A DNA stretch of 64,000 nucleotides from Bufo bufo (GCF_905171765.1 NC_053389.1:782508772-782572771); one strand, 5' to 3'; counted from the first letter of the stretch, positions 34,118 to 44,650 are shown. Numbers and translations: made by a program. Notes: generated by a model from the sequence alone, not told the origin.

Positions 34118-34780
34118 ATGCTCTACCATGTCTGGGGCCTGTTCCGTGTCAGGCTTACGTATTACCTATTACCATCTGTTGCCCATGACGCCACGGGCTT
34201 ACGTTTTTCTCAGACCATATCTGTTGCCGGTCACGCTTCAGGCTTACGTATTATTTGCCGTCAGTGCCTGTTTCAGGTTTACGTTTTCAAATATATCATG
34301 TCTGTTGTCTGTTACGTTTCAGGCTTACATTTTTCATTTCTGTTGCCAGTTACGTTTCTGGCTTACGTTTCTAATATATCATGTCTGTTGCCTGTTACGT
34401 TTCAGGCTTACGTTTCTAATATATCATGTCTGTTGCCTGTTACGTTTCAGGCTTACGTTTTTCTTTTCTGTTGCCAGTTACGTTTCTGGCTTACGTTTCT
34501 AATATATCATGTCTGTTGCCTGTCACGTTTCGGGCTTACGTTTTTTCCTTTTCTCTTGCCGGTTACATTTCCGGCTTACGTTTCTAAATATATCATGTTG
34601 CCTGTTACGTTTCAGGCTTCCGTTTTTCTTTTATTTGTCGCCTGTTACGCTTCAGGCTTACGTATCCACTGTACCACGTCTGTTGCCTGTCACGTTGTCA
34701 GGCTTACGTTTCTCTCATGTATTTATTCCCCGTTACGCTTCAGGTTTACGTTTTTCATCCATTACCGGTCACAGGCCAGG
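34118..34780 (+). repeat. Degenerate 45-57-bp tandem repeat in the Ngaro-like leader
   Basis: About a dozen units alternate GTTGCCTGTTACGTTTCAGG and GTTGCCAGTTACGTTTCTGG, each followed by CTTACGTTT and often CTAATATATCATGTC. The resulting long plus-strand frames are repeat artefacts. Confidence 0.85.
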
Positions 34781-35103
34781 TTCATGCGGTTAATTACTAT
34801 TCTTTGTCGCTATAATTTTTTTCCAGATTCAATCAATATTATTTTCTACGGTACGACCCCAGGTTTGGTGTTCTTTTCCATGTTTATAAACCCCGTCGGT
34901 AGCCACGTCCTCGTAGCTCTTACGCCTTTTTCACGCCTTAGGCTGGCAAGGTCCTCCACAGTAGTACCCCCTTTAACAGCTCTAGGCACTCGCCCGCCCC
35001 AGTTTCTCTCTTCACCACCATTCACGGCTCGGGTGTCGTCCTTCTGTCATACGGGGCCTCCAGCTCAGCTATTAATTTTTGTTTATCACCTCGCAGCCAC
35101 GAT

Positions 35104-36244
35104 ATGTCGCATGTTTCCAACATCGAGGAAGCCCTATCCATCCCTGAGACACCCGCATCCGAGCGGCCCAGCTCCTCATCACTAAGGAGTTAGACAATCG
35201 CAAAGCTGATCGCGGAGCTCAACAGGAGAGGGATCCAACACCCCGCTTCCGCCCAGAAAGCAGAACTATTTAGGCTACTCATGGCTGAACCAGCAGCCCC
35301 GGACTTGGAGCAAGTCTCCATGTCCACTTTGCAAGTGTCCCTGACAAAAACTGCATGCCATGTTGAACACCATTGCCTCCTCAGTCTCAGACGTGCAGTC
35401 CAGACTCCTGGCTGTTGAGTCTCACCAGGGGCTGACATCCGAGCGTGCCGCCTCTCCGTTGCCTGTTGCCTCCTCGGCAGGGTTTGTTCCCCCAGGTAGG
35501 GTCCTTTGCGCACCCGAGGTAGCTCCAGCCCACTTCATCCCCAGCAACATCAAGAAGGATATTTTAGAGGGCAAGGACGTTAATCTGGCGTCCATCCTGA
35601 TAGCCACCCATGACACGGTAGAGAGCAAGACCATTGCTTGCGGCGACATGTCCATCGTCCTCAAAGCGAGGGATCCCCGCCTCAACAGGAAGCTAACCAT
35701 CACGGAGTTTGTCCTGGCGTTTAGCTTATTCAGGGACGTCATCTGCTCCGTCCACCCTGAAAGGCGGGAAGAGTTGGATACATACCTTTACAGGGTTACG
35801 GACTTGGGCCACAAGTACGATGGGCAGGCTTTTTATGATTACCATCGCTCTTTTTCAGCAAAAGCCGCCGCCTCACTGGTCCAATTCCAGCACCTCACGA
35901 ACTGGGCGGCCATGGAGATTTTTTGCCGACATTTCGCGGGTCTCAGGGCCCCGGCATGTGCGTCATGCCAGTCCATCACTCACTCCTCTGATTGGTGCCC
36001 CAACTCAGGTCCCTCCACTTCCCAGGGCAGATCCCTCCGTAGTAGCTCCGGGTCCCTCCAACGACCTGGCTCAACCACGGATAAGCTAGGCCGGCCAATA
36101 GTTTTCCTGGGCAACAGCCAGGTCTGTAATAATTTCAACCAGGAGGCTTGTTATTACAATAAGTGCAGGGCCCTCCACATCTGCGCAGGCTGTTTCAGGG
36201 CTCACCCGCAGACGGCGTGTCCACAAAGAGCAAGGCCATCCTGA
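35104..36244 (+). pseudogene. Gag-like protein of the Ngaro-like element (broken)
   Basis: A start at ATG 35104 opens a serine-rich N-terminus. A TAG at 35191-35193 interrupts it. Directly after, AKLIAELNRRGI...QKAELFRLLM resembles a SAP helix-extension-helix DNA-binding motif. A shift near 35345 moves the frame, which then stays open from about 35345 to TGA at 36242-36244. The C-terminus has a cysteine/histidine cluster (FNQEACYYNKC, HICAGC, H....CP), a probable zinc-binding knuckle. Known role of such ORFs: nucleic-acid-binding structural protein of the retroelement particle. The SAP and knuckle assignments are by pattern only. Confidence 0.75.
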
Positions 36245-36307
36245 CTAAGCGGGGTCAACGTGGTCTTGTTAGAATCCCTGTTGCGCGAGCATCACAGCCC
36301 TCAATAG

Positions 36308-37780
36308 GTGCAGTTCTTGGTTTCCGGGTTCACCATCGGGTTCCACACGGGGCTGGTAGCTCTCCCGCAAACTTCCTGGGAAGGGCCCAATCTGCTGTCG
36401 GCAAGCAGGGATCCCGAGCCGGTGGGGACTCTGATCAAGTCAGAATTGGAGAAGGGGTTTCTCATCGGCCCCTTTCCCTTCATACCATTTGACCTCTGGA
36501 GGATTAACCCCATTGGTATTGTGTCCAAACAGTTCACAAATAAAAAACGTCTAATCTATGACTTGTCGGCACCTCATGGCTCCAGCACACCCAGTCTCAA
36601 CTCCTTAGTGCCATCCGAGGAGTTCTCCATGTGTTACGCCACCATAGACGAGGCCATACAACTGATCCTCCAAGTAGGTCGGGGGGCATGGTTGGCCAAG
36701 GCAGACATCGCCGACGCCTTTAAATTGCTGCCCATTCACCCACAGCTTTGGAGGTTCTATGGCATCAAGTGGCAAGATCAGTATTTCTTTGCCAATCGCC
36801 TGACGTTCGGGTCCAAGAGCAGTCCCTGGCTGTTCGACCAGTTCGCTCAGGCATTGCATTGGATCCTGGTCAACCACTGCGATTGCCCTATGATCATCCA
36901 TTACTTGGATGACTTTCCTATCATCGAAAGCTCAGACCGCCAGCCTTGTAAACTCCAGGCTCTGCTGTAGCTGTTCGGCCGACTCAATGTTCCGGTGGCA
37001 GCTTCAAAAACCGGTAATCACCTTCCTGGGCATAATTTTAGACACAGGGAAGATGGAGGCCAGGCTACCAGCCGAGAAGTTGGCAAAAATCAAGGAGGCC
37101 ATCTCAACAGCAGCAGGCAGCAGGACGTGCACCAAGGTCGAGTTGCAGTCCCTTCTAGGCATGCTCAACTTTGCCACCAAAGCCATGCCCCAGGGCAGGG
37201 CCTTCATGTCCAGGCTTCTCCAGTTACTCCCCTCAGCCCCAGAGCAAGACAGCCTCGTCACGTTAGACGTCCAAGCTATGGCCGACCTGGCCATGTGGGA
37301 GAACTTCCTGGCCGCTTGGAACGGAGTCTCTTTGTTTGTTCCTCAGCTAGGGCCAGCTTCCACCTTGATCTTCTCGGACGCCGCCGCCTCCGGGGGGTTC
37401 GCGGCGATCTGTGGAAATCAATGGTTCGCGGGCCCCTGGCCACCCGAGGTATCAACAGCCAGAGGCGCTTTGCAGTCATCCCCGTTGCTGGAATTCTACC
37501 CAGTAGCAGCAGCCCAGGTGTGGGGCAGCCAGTGGGCCAATTCTTCTGTGGCGTTCGTCACTGACAATCAAACAGTGGTGGACATTATCACCAAGGGCAG
37601 GTCCCAGTCACCCCAGATAGTGTCATTTGTCCGCATGCAGGCATATCCAGGGGGTTCATAATGTGGCCGCAGACGCCTTGTCCCGTTTTAATTACAAAAC
37701 TTTCTTTCAGGTCATGCCAGAGGCAGACCGTGTGGGGCTACCTCCTCCGATGTACCAATTTCTAGTGTTGGATTAAACAT
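36308..37780 (+). pseudogene. Reverse transcriptase and RNase H of the Ngaro-like element (broken)
   Basis: The RT domain (36308-36970) shows NPIGIVSK, RLIYDLSAPHG, AKADIADAFKLLPI (catalytic D), LTFGSKSSPWLFDQF and the active-site YLDDF at about 36900. A TAG at 36968-36970 and a one-base shift near 37000 lead into ITFLGIILD and a leucine-rich connection. RNase H follows with LIFSDAAASGG (first D), LEFYP (E) and VTDNQT (next D) at about 37360-37580. A further shift near 37640 precedes HNVAADALSRF, the usual end of RNase H, and a stop at about 37775. It makes cDNA from the element RNA and degrades the RNA strand. At least three lesions make it non-functional. Confidence 0.9.
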
Positions 37781-37802
37781 TTTCATTGATTCAGCAAAAT
37801 CC

Positions 37803-38392
37803 TTGATGCAGAAGTCTTTGTCTCATAACACTACCAGGAATTACAGGACCGCCTGGAACACTTTCAACAGGTTCAGGGGCCTACATCCAAGACAAGACAC
37901 TGACAAGACCACGTACATCACAGCTTTCATAGCCTTCTGTCATATCGATCTCAAGCTGTCCTTCAATACCATTAAATTGTATTTGGCCGGAGTCCAACAT
38001 TTCTCCATGTTGGAAGACCCCGAAAGCAGGTCGGTTTTCCTATCCCAAGCAGTCAGGGCAACCCTTAGGGGGGTTCAGAAAAGTAGTCACGCAGCCATCC
38101 CGATCAGGCAGCCCGTGCCCCTGATCAACCATTGCTCCCATTTCAGGCCTCAGCCCTCACGGCCTCGCAATTCATCTCGCACGTCCGCACTCTGGCAATG
38201 GGCTTGGGTTTCGACCCCAAGGCCATTTCAGGGCACTCTTTCCGCATTGGAGCTGCATCCGCAGCTTCAAAACACAACGTCCCCGGTCACATCATCCGGA
38301 AAATGGGTCGCTGGCGCTCCTCATGCTTCACACGCTACATACCTAACCCCCAGGCCGAGATATCCCAGTCATTCCACAGTTTGGTTTTGTAA
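37803..38392 (+). pseudogene. Tyrosine recombinase of the Ngaro-like element (internally deleted)
   Basis: The N-terminal SAM-like/core-binding part at 37803-38110 has NTTRNYRTAWNTF and FNTIKLYLAGVQHF. The frame then shifts near 38130 and resumes with ALTASQFISHVRTLAMGLG and the catalytic box GHSFRIGAAS (H-x-x-R), followed by MGRW and the tyrosine in TRYIP. Only about 196 codons separate start and end, against roughly 300 in the family as I recall it, and no segment with the first catalytic arginine was seen. This suggests an approximately 100-codon deletion at about 38130. It would join the circular DNA intermediate to the genome. Confidence 0.85.
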
Positions 38393-38443
38393 CTTGGTAC
38401 ACTGCCAATAAAGGTTTTTCTCTCCCTACTTGTGTGTCTTTTT

Positions 38444-38847
38444 GCCCCCTTTTAGGCTTACCCGCGGCATGGCTAAGGGCACCTCTCCAGCCATATCAGG
38501 TAGGCAGGGTGGTTTCCTCTGTCAGGTTCGGCACGGTCAGGCACGAGCTCTCTGCCGTAGCCATGACCACAAGTAGCTTAAGGCTGACATGTCAGCCTGC
38601 ATTTGTGGGAGGGGCGTAGGCGCTCTTAAAAGGAGGCACGCCCTCTCCCCATTTGCGTGCGTTTTCTGGTGCCCCACCCACCCTTCCCTTTTCTCTTTCA
38701 TACTCCTCAGGGTATGCCCCCTTTTAGGCTTACCCGCGGCATGGCTAAGGGCACCTCTCCAGCCATATCAGGGAGGCAGGGTGGTTTCCTCTGTCAGGTT
38801 CGGCACGGTCAGGCACGAGCTCTCTGCCGTAGCCATGACCACAAGTA
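38444..38847 (+). repeat. Split direct repeats B1-A2-B2
   Basis: B1 38444-38575 starts GCCCCCTTTTAGGCTTACC and ends ACCACAAGTA. A2 38569-38673 overlaps its last bases. A 42-bp C/T-rich spacer follows, then B2 38716-38847. The only B1/B2 difference noticed is GGTAGGC against GGGAGGC. Confidence 0.9.
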
Positions 38848-39439
38848 AATATATAGGAAAGAATGTTTCCTAACAATTTTTCCTCTAAAATCGATTTTAT
38901 CTTCGGTTTGGTGCGTATTATTGTCAGTCTGTAAAAGTGGCGTACTACTCTGACAACATCGTTCCCAGTAACGACCTGGGAGTCCAAGATTCATCCAGAC
39001 ATCCTCCCCATGTTGTTCCCGAACCATTTCAGTGGTGTTTCCATCAATTTCTGACCTTTTCATGTGAACCAGACACCCTCCCCTGTTCAGACAGTCTCCT
39101 GATGCGGCCGCACTGTGCTTGCTGCATTTAGCTGACGGAGGTCACATGTTGCAAAATAGGTCTCCTAGGTCCTGCGCCCACACAGACTTCCCAGGTCCTG
39201 CACCCACACAGACTATTACCCTAATTAATAAATCATGAACTAGAGATCGCACCATTTTTGAGGGTCGATCTTTTGACCATAGATCCTAAGAAAAACGATT
39301 TAAATAAATTATCCAGGTATTTAAACATTTTACTCTTTCCTTTTGCCAAGCTTTGAGAGCTTTCCTAGCACTGTCCATTGACACGCCCCTTTCCCGCCCC
39401 CTTTGTCTTTGGCGGTTTTTTACAATGTATTTAAATGTA

Positions 39440-39600
39440 TGTAATTTGCTTTTATGTATGCAAGTCATTTGTACCTGAAGAAGGGGTATATCCCCGAAAC
39501 GCGTTGTACCGCTTGCTTAATAAAAAAGAACCCTCATTCTATTCCAACCACTGGGTGGTTCTTGCGCCGTGGGATATTCCTTTTCTCTATTGTACGTCAC
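39440..39600 (+). mobile_element. Penelope-like element 3' fragment (candidate)
   Basis: Contains CCTGAAGAAGGGG, CCCCGAAACGCGTTG and then AATAAAAAAGAACCCTCATT and a CGCCGTGGGATATTCC word, an arrangement I associate with 3' ends of Penelope-like retroelements in vertebrates. No reverse transcriptase is nearby, so this is a truncated tail. The family call is from memory of motif order. Confidence 0.5.
39475..39508 (+). ncRNA. Hammerhead-ribozyme-like core
   Basis: The conserved box CTGAAGA (39475-39481, fitting CUGANGA) is followed by a GGGG/CCCC hairpin with a TATAT loop as stem II, then GAAA (39496-39499), and a two-base-pair stem III (AC...GT) ending at GTA, the expected NUH cleavage position (39506-39508). 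Flanking GCAAG (39460-39464) and CTTGC (39512-39516) could form stem I across an internal loop. One unpaired A between CTGAAGA and the GGGG stem weakens the fit. Penelope-like elements are known to carry minimal hammerheads. Confidence 0.45.
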
Positions 39601-40625
39601 CAGTAACAGGCACAGAAGACAGCTGAGAGGTCATGGGGGCGTGTCAGAGCTAGCTGAGATCCTGAGCCTGATAAAATAGATGCTTCTACACAGCTTCTGA
39701 ACATCACAGGAGCATCCTGCTTTTCTGTAAGTGTGATTTATCCCTCCAGAGCTAAAACCAAACATAGTGGGAAGTAAGGGAAAGGATGTCACAATAGTAC
39801 ACTGCTGTCAGACGGGAGACGCCCCTTGCTTCTAAGTGAAATGCATCCAGCTGTGCAGCTCAAACAAGGAATAATATGGCTGAAAAATACATTAGGGAAG
39901 CCCAAACACCACTGTTCCTTTACAGTTATGATTGTAAAAGCACAGCTCGCAAACTTTTTTTTGAAAACGGGTACGTTTTAAGACTTTTTTTATATTGAAA
40001 GGTAAAAAATATCACAGAAAGCACCTTCAATGCTCACAAGACTATCAGAACTGGACCATAGAACAATAGAAGAATGTAAGAATGTGGTATGTGACATCAC
40101 TTAATCGCAGTGACAAGACATAAAGGTCCCCATACAGATTAAACTACTGTCAGCCCAACCTGCCATTATGGCAACGGAAGCTTACAACCTCATGTGTATG
40201 GGATGCTCCTGATTCTCCCTCAACAGTGATGTCTTGGGAGAGAAGAATTTGACAATGGTGGATTTTAACATCCAATCATTTTGTTCTCCCCAGGCATTTT
40301 TAATTTTGATTCATAACATTCACTTTAAATTAAATGGGATAGTGGAGGCCCGTCTGGTTGGAAGCCCCAGGGCTATTGTCCCATTTCCTCTTTATGTAAT
40401 CCAGCTAAGCACAGCATGGGAATGTGTATCACCAAAAGTTAATATAAACTTTTTAAAATTAATATCAATATTAGAACATTTCTTAAAATTAGTTTTGGCT
40501 CAGATTCGTACAAATCATTTGTCATATTTGGGGTTCGAATACATTCAACCTGAATCAAAAGTCTCTCGATTGACCTGAAAAGCCATCCATGACTCCTAGG
40601 TCTCCTAGGACTGTATCCAACCTTT
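39601..40625. other. Unassigned sequence
   Basis: AT-rich; a 114-codon frame at 40234-40578 on the plus strand has no recognisable domain and no conserved-looking features, so it is not called. Ends at the TTCAAAAC target site of the following MITE. Confidence 0.4.
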
Positions 40626-40633
40626 TTCAAAAC

Positions 40634-41324
40634 TAGTGTTGATCGCGAATATTATAATCACAAATTTTATTCGCGAAGATGTAGAATATAGTTCTATACA
40701 TTAAAAATCGTGGATATTCTAGATTTTTCTTTTTTCCATCAGTAACCTCCCTTCTTGCTTGTGGGCCAATGAGAAGGCTGCAATGTCTTTGTCTGAGCTT
40801 AGCAATACCCCTAGCAAAAATAGGAAAGTTGCCTCCCCCTTACTATATAAGAACCTCCCCAGCAGCCCTTGTATGCAGTATTTTGCAGTTCTGAGAGAGA
40901 CAGCAGTGTCATTGCTGTGCTCTATGCTTTGCTGTGTCATCTGGATCCTTATTCAATTACATTAGATAGTTAGTTAGCTCATACATATAATACAGATAGT
41001 GGGAGATAGTCAGTGTAGGTTAGATAGTGATATAGTGATATAGTGGAGCTGATAGGTTCCAGTGCAGGGTGTTAGGTAGTGTGATAGGAATTACTGTTTC
41101 TCTGCTGTCCATACATACATGCTACAGACATAGTGCTGTGATGTCACAACAATACTTAGTGCACCAATCAGTAATATCTACTCAGACCTGATAAAATGTG
41201 AAGTTACATGTAAAAAATATGTGCACCATTAGTGCCGATTTGCGCAATCGCAAAAATAATGACTGGGGATCTCAAATTCACAAAATATCCCGAAAACTAA
41301 TATTGCCTATGCCGCTCATCACTA
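40634..41324. mobile_element. Non-autonomous hAT element (MITE), copy 2
   Basis: Starts TAGTGTTGATCGCGAATATT and ends GCCGCTCATCACTA; TTCAAAAC flanks it on both sides (40626-40633 and 41325-41332), a perfect 8-bp TSD. Shares GTGGGCCAATGAGAAGGCTG, GCTTAGCAA and TATATAAGAACCTCCCC with copy 3, and the first of these with copy 1. It is 691 bp and has no coding capacity. Confidence 0.9.
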
Positions 41325-41334
41325 TTCAAAACAG

Positions 41335-41335
<1 letters not shown>

Positions 41336-41376
<41 letters not shown>

Positions 41377-41386
41377 GAGATAATAG
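41336..41386. repeat. (GATA)n microsatellite
   Basis: About ten GATA units immediately beside the hAT MITE right target site. Confidence 0.95.
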
Positions 41387-41493
41387 ATCTTTTTATACCT
41401 ATATCTATTATATATTCTCTACAAGAAATACATGTACACTAGGCACTCTAGTCTGATCAACTGAAGCTTTTTTAAGATATATATATATATATA

Positions 41494-42068
41494 TGTAACA
41501 GAAGCCCTCTGTTTGTCTGTTGGAATATTGTGGATTTTGTGGTACTTTTAATGTATAAAAAGAAAATGTGGTTTTACTGTCTAGAGTTGATTAAGTTACT
41601 ACAATGTCTAACCTGATTATCTCCCAGTCAGGGGGGAGACATTGTACGTCCTGTATGGGGGTCTTTATACACAGTGTGGTTTTCCTGTCTGGAGATAATT
41701 AGGTTACCTACAGTATCTAACCTGATTATCTCCCAGGAAGAGGGGAGACATTGTGTGGGACTGTCCTGGATTGTGTGATTATTTCCATTGGTCTGTGTGG
41801 TTGTCACGCAGTTCTCAATCCACGGGGGAGGGCCCCTTCCATGGAGACTTGTATATAAGGCCAAGGGTGGCACCAATAAGTGTTGTTCTTCTTACCCTCA
41901 ACTCGCAGCCTCGTCTCATGTTGTAGGGAACAGCTATATCACTACTAGCTCTTGTAAGAGCTGCACAGCTACTGGAAATTGCAACTCGACTTGGAAGTCT
42001 CTGGAGCAGCTCTACTGCGCCAAGCTGACCAGAGGAGAAGGGCGTCGCCAATGGTTGATACCGTTGCA
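41494..42068 (+). mobile_element. Candidate solo LTR inserted in an (AT)n tract
   Basis: A 575-bp TG...CA segment (TGTAACAGAAGCC ... CCGTTGCA) flanked by ATATA on each side within AT dinucleotides, consistent with a 5-bp duplication. The internal 107-bp direct duplication around CTAACCTGATTATCTCCCAG (about 41605 and 41712) looks like a duplicated upstream control region. A TATA-like TGTATATAAGG lies near 41849. ERV- or Gypsy-type cannot be decided without internal genes. The target duplication is weak evidence in low-complexity DNA. Confidence 0.5.
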
Positions 42069-42111
42069 ATATATATATATTTTTATTTTTTTATTTTTTA
42101 TTTTTTATGGT

Positions 42112-42785
42112 CAATAAGACAGATTTAGTACAATACATGGCAACGGGGATAAAATTGGGTGGTATATTATCAGCACCAGGATAATTATTGTAAAATATTT
42201 GTGTCTGCGATTGTGAATTATGCAATATACATTAGGGTGATGCACACTAACAAAAATGAGCGGTATAGCTTTAAATGCTGCTGCAGCATGCACTGAGTAT
42301 GTCTGCCAGACTGACTGAGTTAAACATTGACACAGCAGCATCGGACTGAAGATCCTTGAGCCCTCCAGAGGAGATGATTCTGGGGGTCCTTCCATTGTTG
42401 AGACAGGGTATGTGCACGTCCATATATCTCACATGCAGGATGAATCATCAACAAGATTTAATAGGATATATCGTTCAGACTCAGGCTGCAAAAGGACTCC
42501 TGTGCAAGAGAAGTGTCTGAGTCTCTTGTTATGCAGTAGTAAAACCTCATTGCAAAAATGAACCACAGTTTATATAAGCAATGAGGTAGACATTAGATAG
42601 CATTGGTGTTTTCTTGATTAGATGATGGTGGGGCCCTTTCCTGCTGGGCCCCTGTGTAGCTGCACAGACTGCAAATATCTTATCCAGTCAGCTATGCTTT
42701 ATTAGGGGTCTGAGCTTGGCCCCTTTAGAGGACCCTACACTACACACTACATTAAATCCGCTCCTGTCCCTAGCTGAAACCTATT
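42112..42785. other. Unassigned sequence
   Basis: No supported feature. Short frames only. Confidence 0.4.
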
Positions 42786-42962
42786 GGGGTCATTTATCAA
42801 ACGGGTGTATAGTGGAACTGGCTTAGTTGCCCATAGCAACCAGTTAGATTTCACCTTTCATTTTTTTTTGACAGCTCCTTTGGAAAATGAAAGGTGGAAT
42901 CTGATTGGTTGCTATGGGCAACTAAGCCGGTTCTACTTTACACCAGTTTGATAAATGACCCC
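42786..42962. mobile_element. Palindromic MITE (177 bp)
   Basis: Starts GGGGTCATTTATCAAAC and ends GTTTGATAAATGACCCC, exact inverted termini. The two halves, including TTGCCCATAGCAACCA and TGGTTGCTATGGGCAA, pair nearly completely around a short T-rich centre. Confidence 0.85.
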
Positions 42963-43082
42963 ATATGTTTCTCTCTGCCAATTAACTCAACTAACTAACT
43001 AACTAATTAACCAACTAGCTATTGTCTCACTAAACTCTCCCTGGCACTAAACTAGCTGTATTCTGTGCATTAGATAAGATTT

Positions 43083-43133
43083 CTTTCTCTCTCTCTGTCT
43101 CCCTGTCTCTCTTTCTCTCTGTCTCTCTCTCTT

Positions 43134-43172
<39 letters not shown>

Positions 43173-43192
43173 GTCTCTCTCTCTCTGTCAGA
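43083..43192. repeat. (CT)n-rich microsatellite
   Basis: CT repeats with TCTTT, TCTGT and TCCCTG interruptions. The GA-rich frame on the minus strand (lysine/arginine/glutamate runs) is an artefact. Confidence 0.95.
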
Positions 43193-44650
43193 CATCCAGT
43201 CATAGCAATGTTTAACCCCAGAAAACACATGCATTACCCGGTTGGGATGTTATATAGTGCCTATGACCTGTGTTACTATAGTCCCTCCTGATTGGCTAAA
43301 ACTGACTGCAAGGCATTATGGGCTTGTGCCTAATGCCTCCTTCTTAATCTTTCCTCTCTTGTGCTGTTTTCTGACCTGTAAAATGGCAAATGTCATTAGG
43401 TACAACTCATCTGAAAAGAACTGCAAAAGTTTCAGATTCACTAGAATTTACAATCGATTTGGTCACCTCTAATTCATGTATTTAGTTCCATATGTAGGTG
43501 AATGGCTGGTACAATAAAAAAAGAAATCGACTAAAACACAATAAACATATAGAGAGTGCAGCTATTTGCAGTAAAGCTGTAATGATATTCATTCTACCTG
43601 CTATAGTTATTAACATTATTGAGGATTTTCTAATCCGGCCTGAGTAACACGAGACCAGCCTTCCTGCCAAACCTTAATGCATTCCACTAGCGTGAATCCA
43701 GCTACTGCCAACATAATGAAGTCGAAGATATAGTTGACTTTTGTCTCGTGGATATCTGCATGTGCCGTAGATCAGAAAGGAATGTACCATGAATGTACCA
43801 CGCGCCGGCTAGATTGAGGCAGCATAATTCAGAGGAATGGCAGCGAGATGAAAAGTAGGGATTTTTATGAGGGCTTGAAAGTCTAGCAATTAGATGGAAA
43901 AGAAAACTGGAACGTAGATAGATCTGAGTCTACAGAAGGGGCTCTAATGTATCATCCCTAGAGGGAGAGAGTATTACTGCAAAGTCAGCCGTTTATCACA
44001 GGCTTGTTTGGCTTTGCTTTGTTCTACTTTTATACATACATTGCTACATAGTCTGTGTACTGTTCCATACAGAGAAATAAATTTGCACGTTACGGAAATT
44101 GTTGCCTTGAGAATTGGTTTATTATATGTATGCCTGGGGTCGGGCTGAAAATCCTTGAGTGACCACTGCAGCCAATCACTGGCCTCAGCAGAGGTAGTCA
44201 GGCATGTCATGGCGGCAGTATTTGTCTTGCTACAGTAATGATGTAATCAACTACCTCATGTGATGTCTGAGGCCATTGATTGGCTGGAGTAATTAGGGGT
44301 CCCTCCGCATACCAGAAGGAACAAGACTGACCATGTGCATCCACTTCAACACATTTACTGAGATGGACACTGAAAGTCTGTTCAATAAAAACAGCAGGTG
44401 GCGCTATACTGATATTATTCCTGCAATATTTGGAGATACAAGCATTCATTTTATTAAAGGGGTTGTCTGGGTTCACCCAGGATGCCCCTCTGATATAAGC
44501 ATCGGAGCATTTCATGGTAAGGGCTTTTTCATTAGATCCGGTGACGTACCAGGTTCTCCATGGGCGGTGGCCTAGCGTGGGTTGCCAGCACCCGGGACAA
44601 GCTAAGTATTGCACCCCCCCCCCAACCTGTGGCCCCTTTTTACAGATAAT
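43193..44650. other. Unassigned sequence
   Basis: No convincing gene. A TTAAAGGGGTTGTCTGGGTT word at about 44455 resembles the left end of the MITE group seen elsewhere in the window, but no matching right end was found before 44650. A 215-codon minus-strand frame at 44207-44854 runs into the mariner element and carries no motif. Confidence 0.4.

Larger units (their letters stand above)
32989..38847 (+). mobile_element. Ngaro-like tyrosine-recombinase retroelement with split direct repeats
   Basis: Layout A1-[gag-like, RT, RNase H, recombinase]-B1-A2-B2. A1 (32989-33093) and A2 (38569-38673) appear identical over 105 bp. B1 (38444-38575) and B2 (38716-38847) are 132 bp each and differ by about one base. 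This split direct repeat arrangement and a tyrosine recombinase define Ngaro-type DIRS-order elements, which integrate without a target duplication. The shared word ACAAGTA lies at both outer borders and at the B1/A2 junction, as expected if a circular intermediate recombined at a short homology. A polyadenylation signal AATAAA lies at about 38407. The element sits in the third hAT. It has no methyltransferase frame, which also separates it from classic DIRS1. Confidence 0.85.
28041..39235 (+). mobile_element. hAT transposon split by an Ngaro-like retroelement
   Basis: The left tip TAGTGTTGGGCGATCATG fits the TAG(T/A)G-type hAT tips elsewhere in the window. Then come 95-bp subterminal repeats, a plus-strand BED-hAT transposase, 3' repeats (32530-32770) and, after removing the insertion at 32989-38847, further non-coding sequence with a CCTGCGCCCACACAGACTT / CCTGCACCCACACAGAC duplication (39165-39220). 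I could not identify the right tip, so the right border is approximate and the end may be lost. Autonomous type, now dead. Confidence 0.75.

Noticed and set aside
34118..35185. 355-codon plus-strand frame in the Ngaro-like leader
   Set aside because: Its body is a translated tandem repeat and it shows hydrophobic repeats without a domain; the real gag-like start is at 35104 in another frame.
40234..40578. 114-codon plus-strand frame
   Set aside because: No recognisable domain or context.
43030..43230. Arg/Glu/Lys-rich minus-strand frame resembling a coiled coil
   Set aside because: Translated (CT)n microsatellite.
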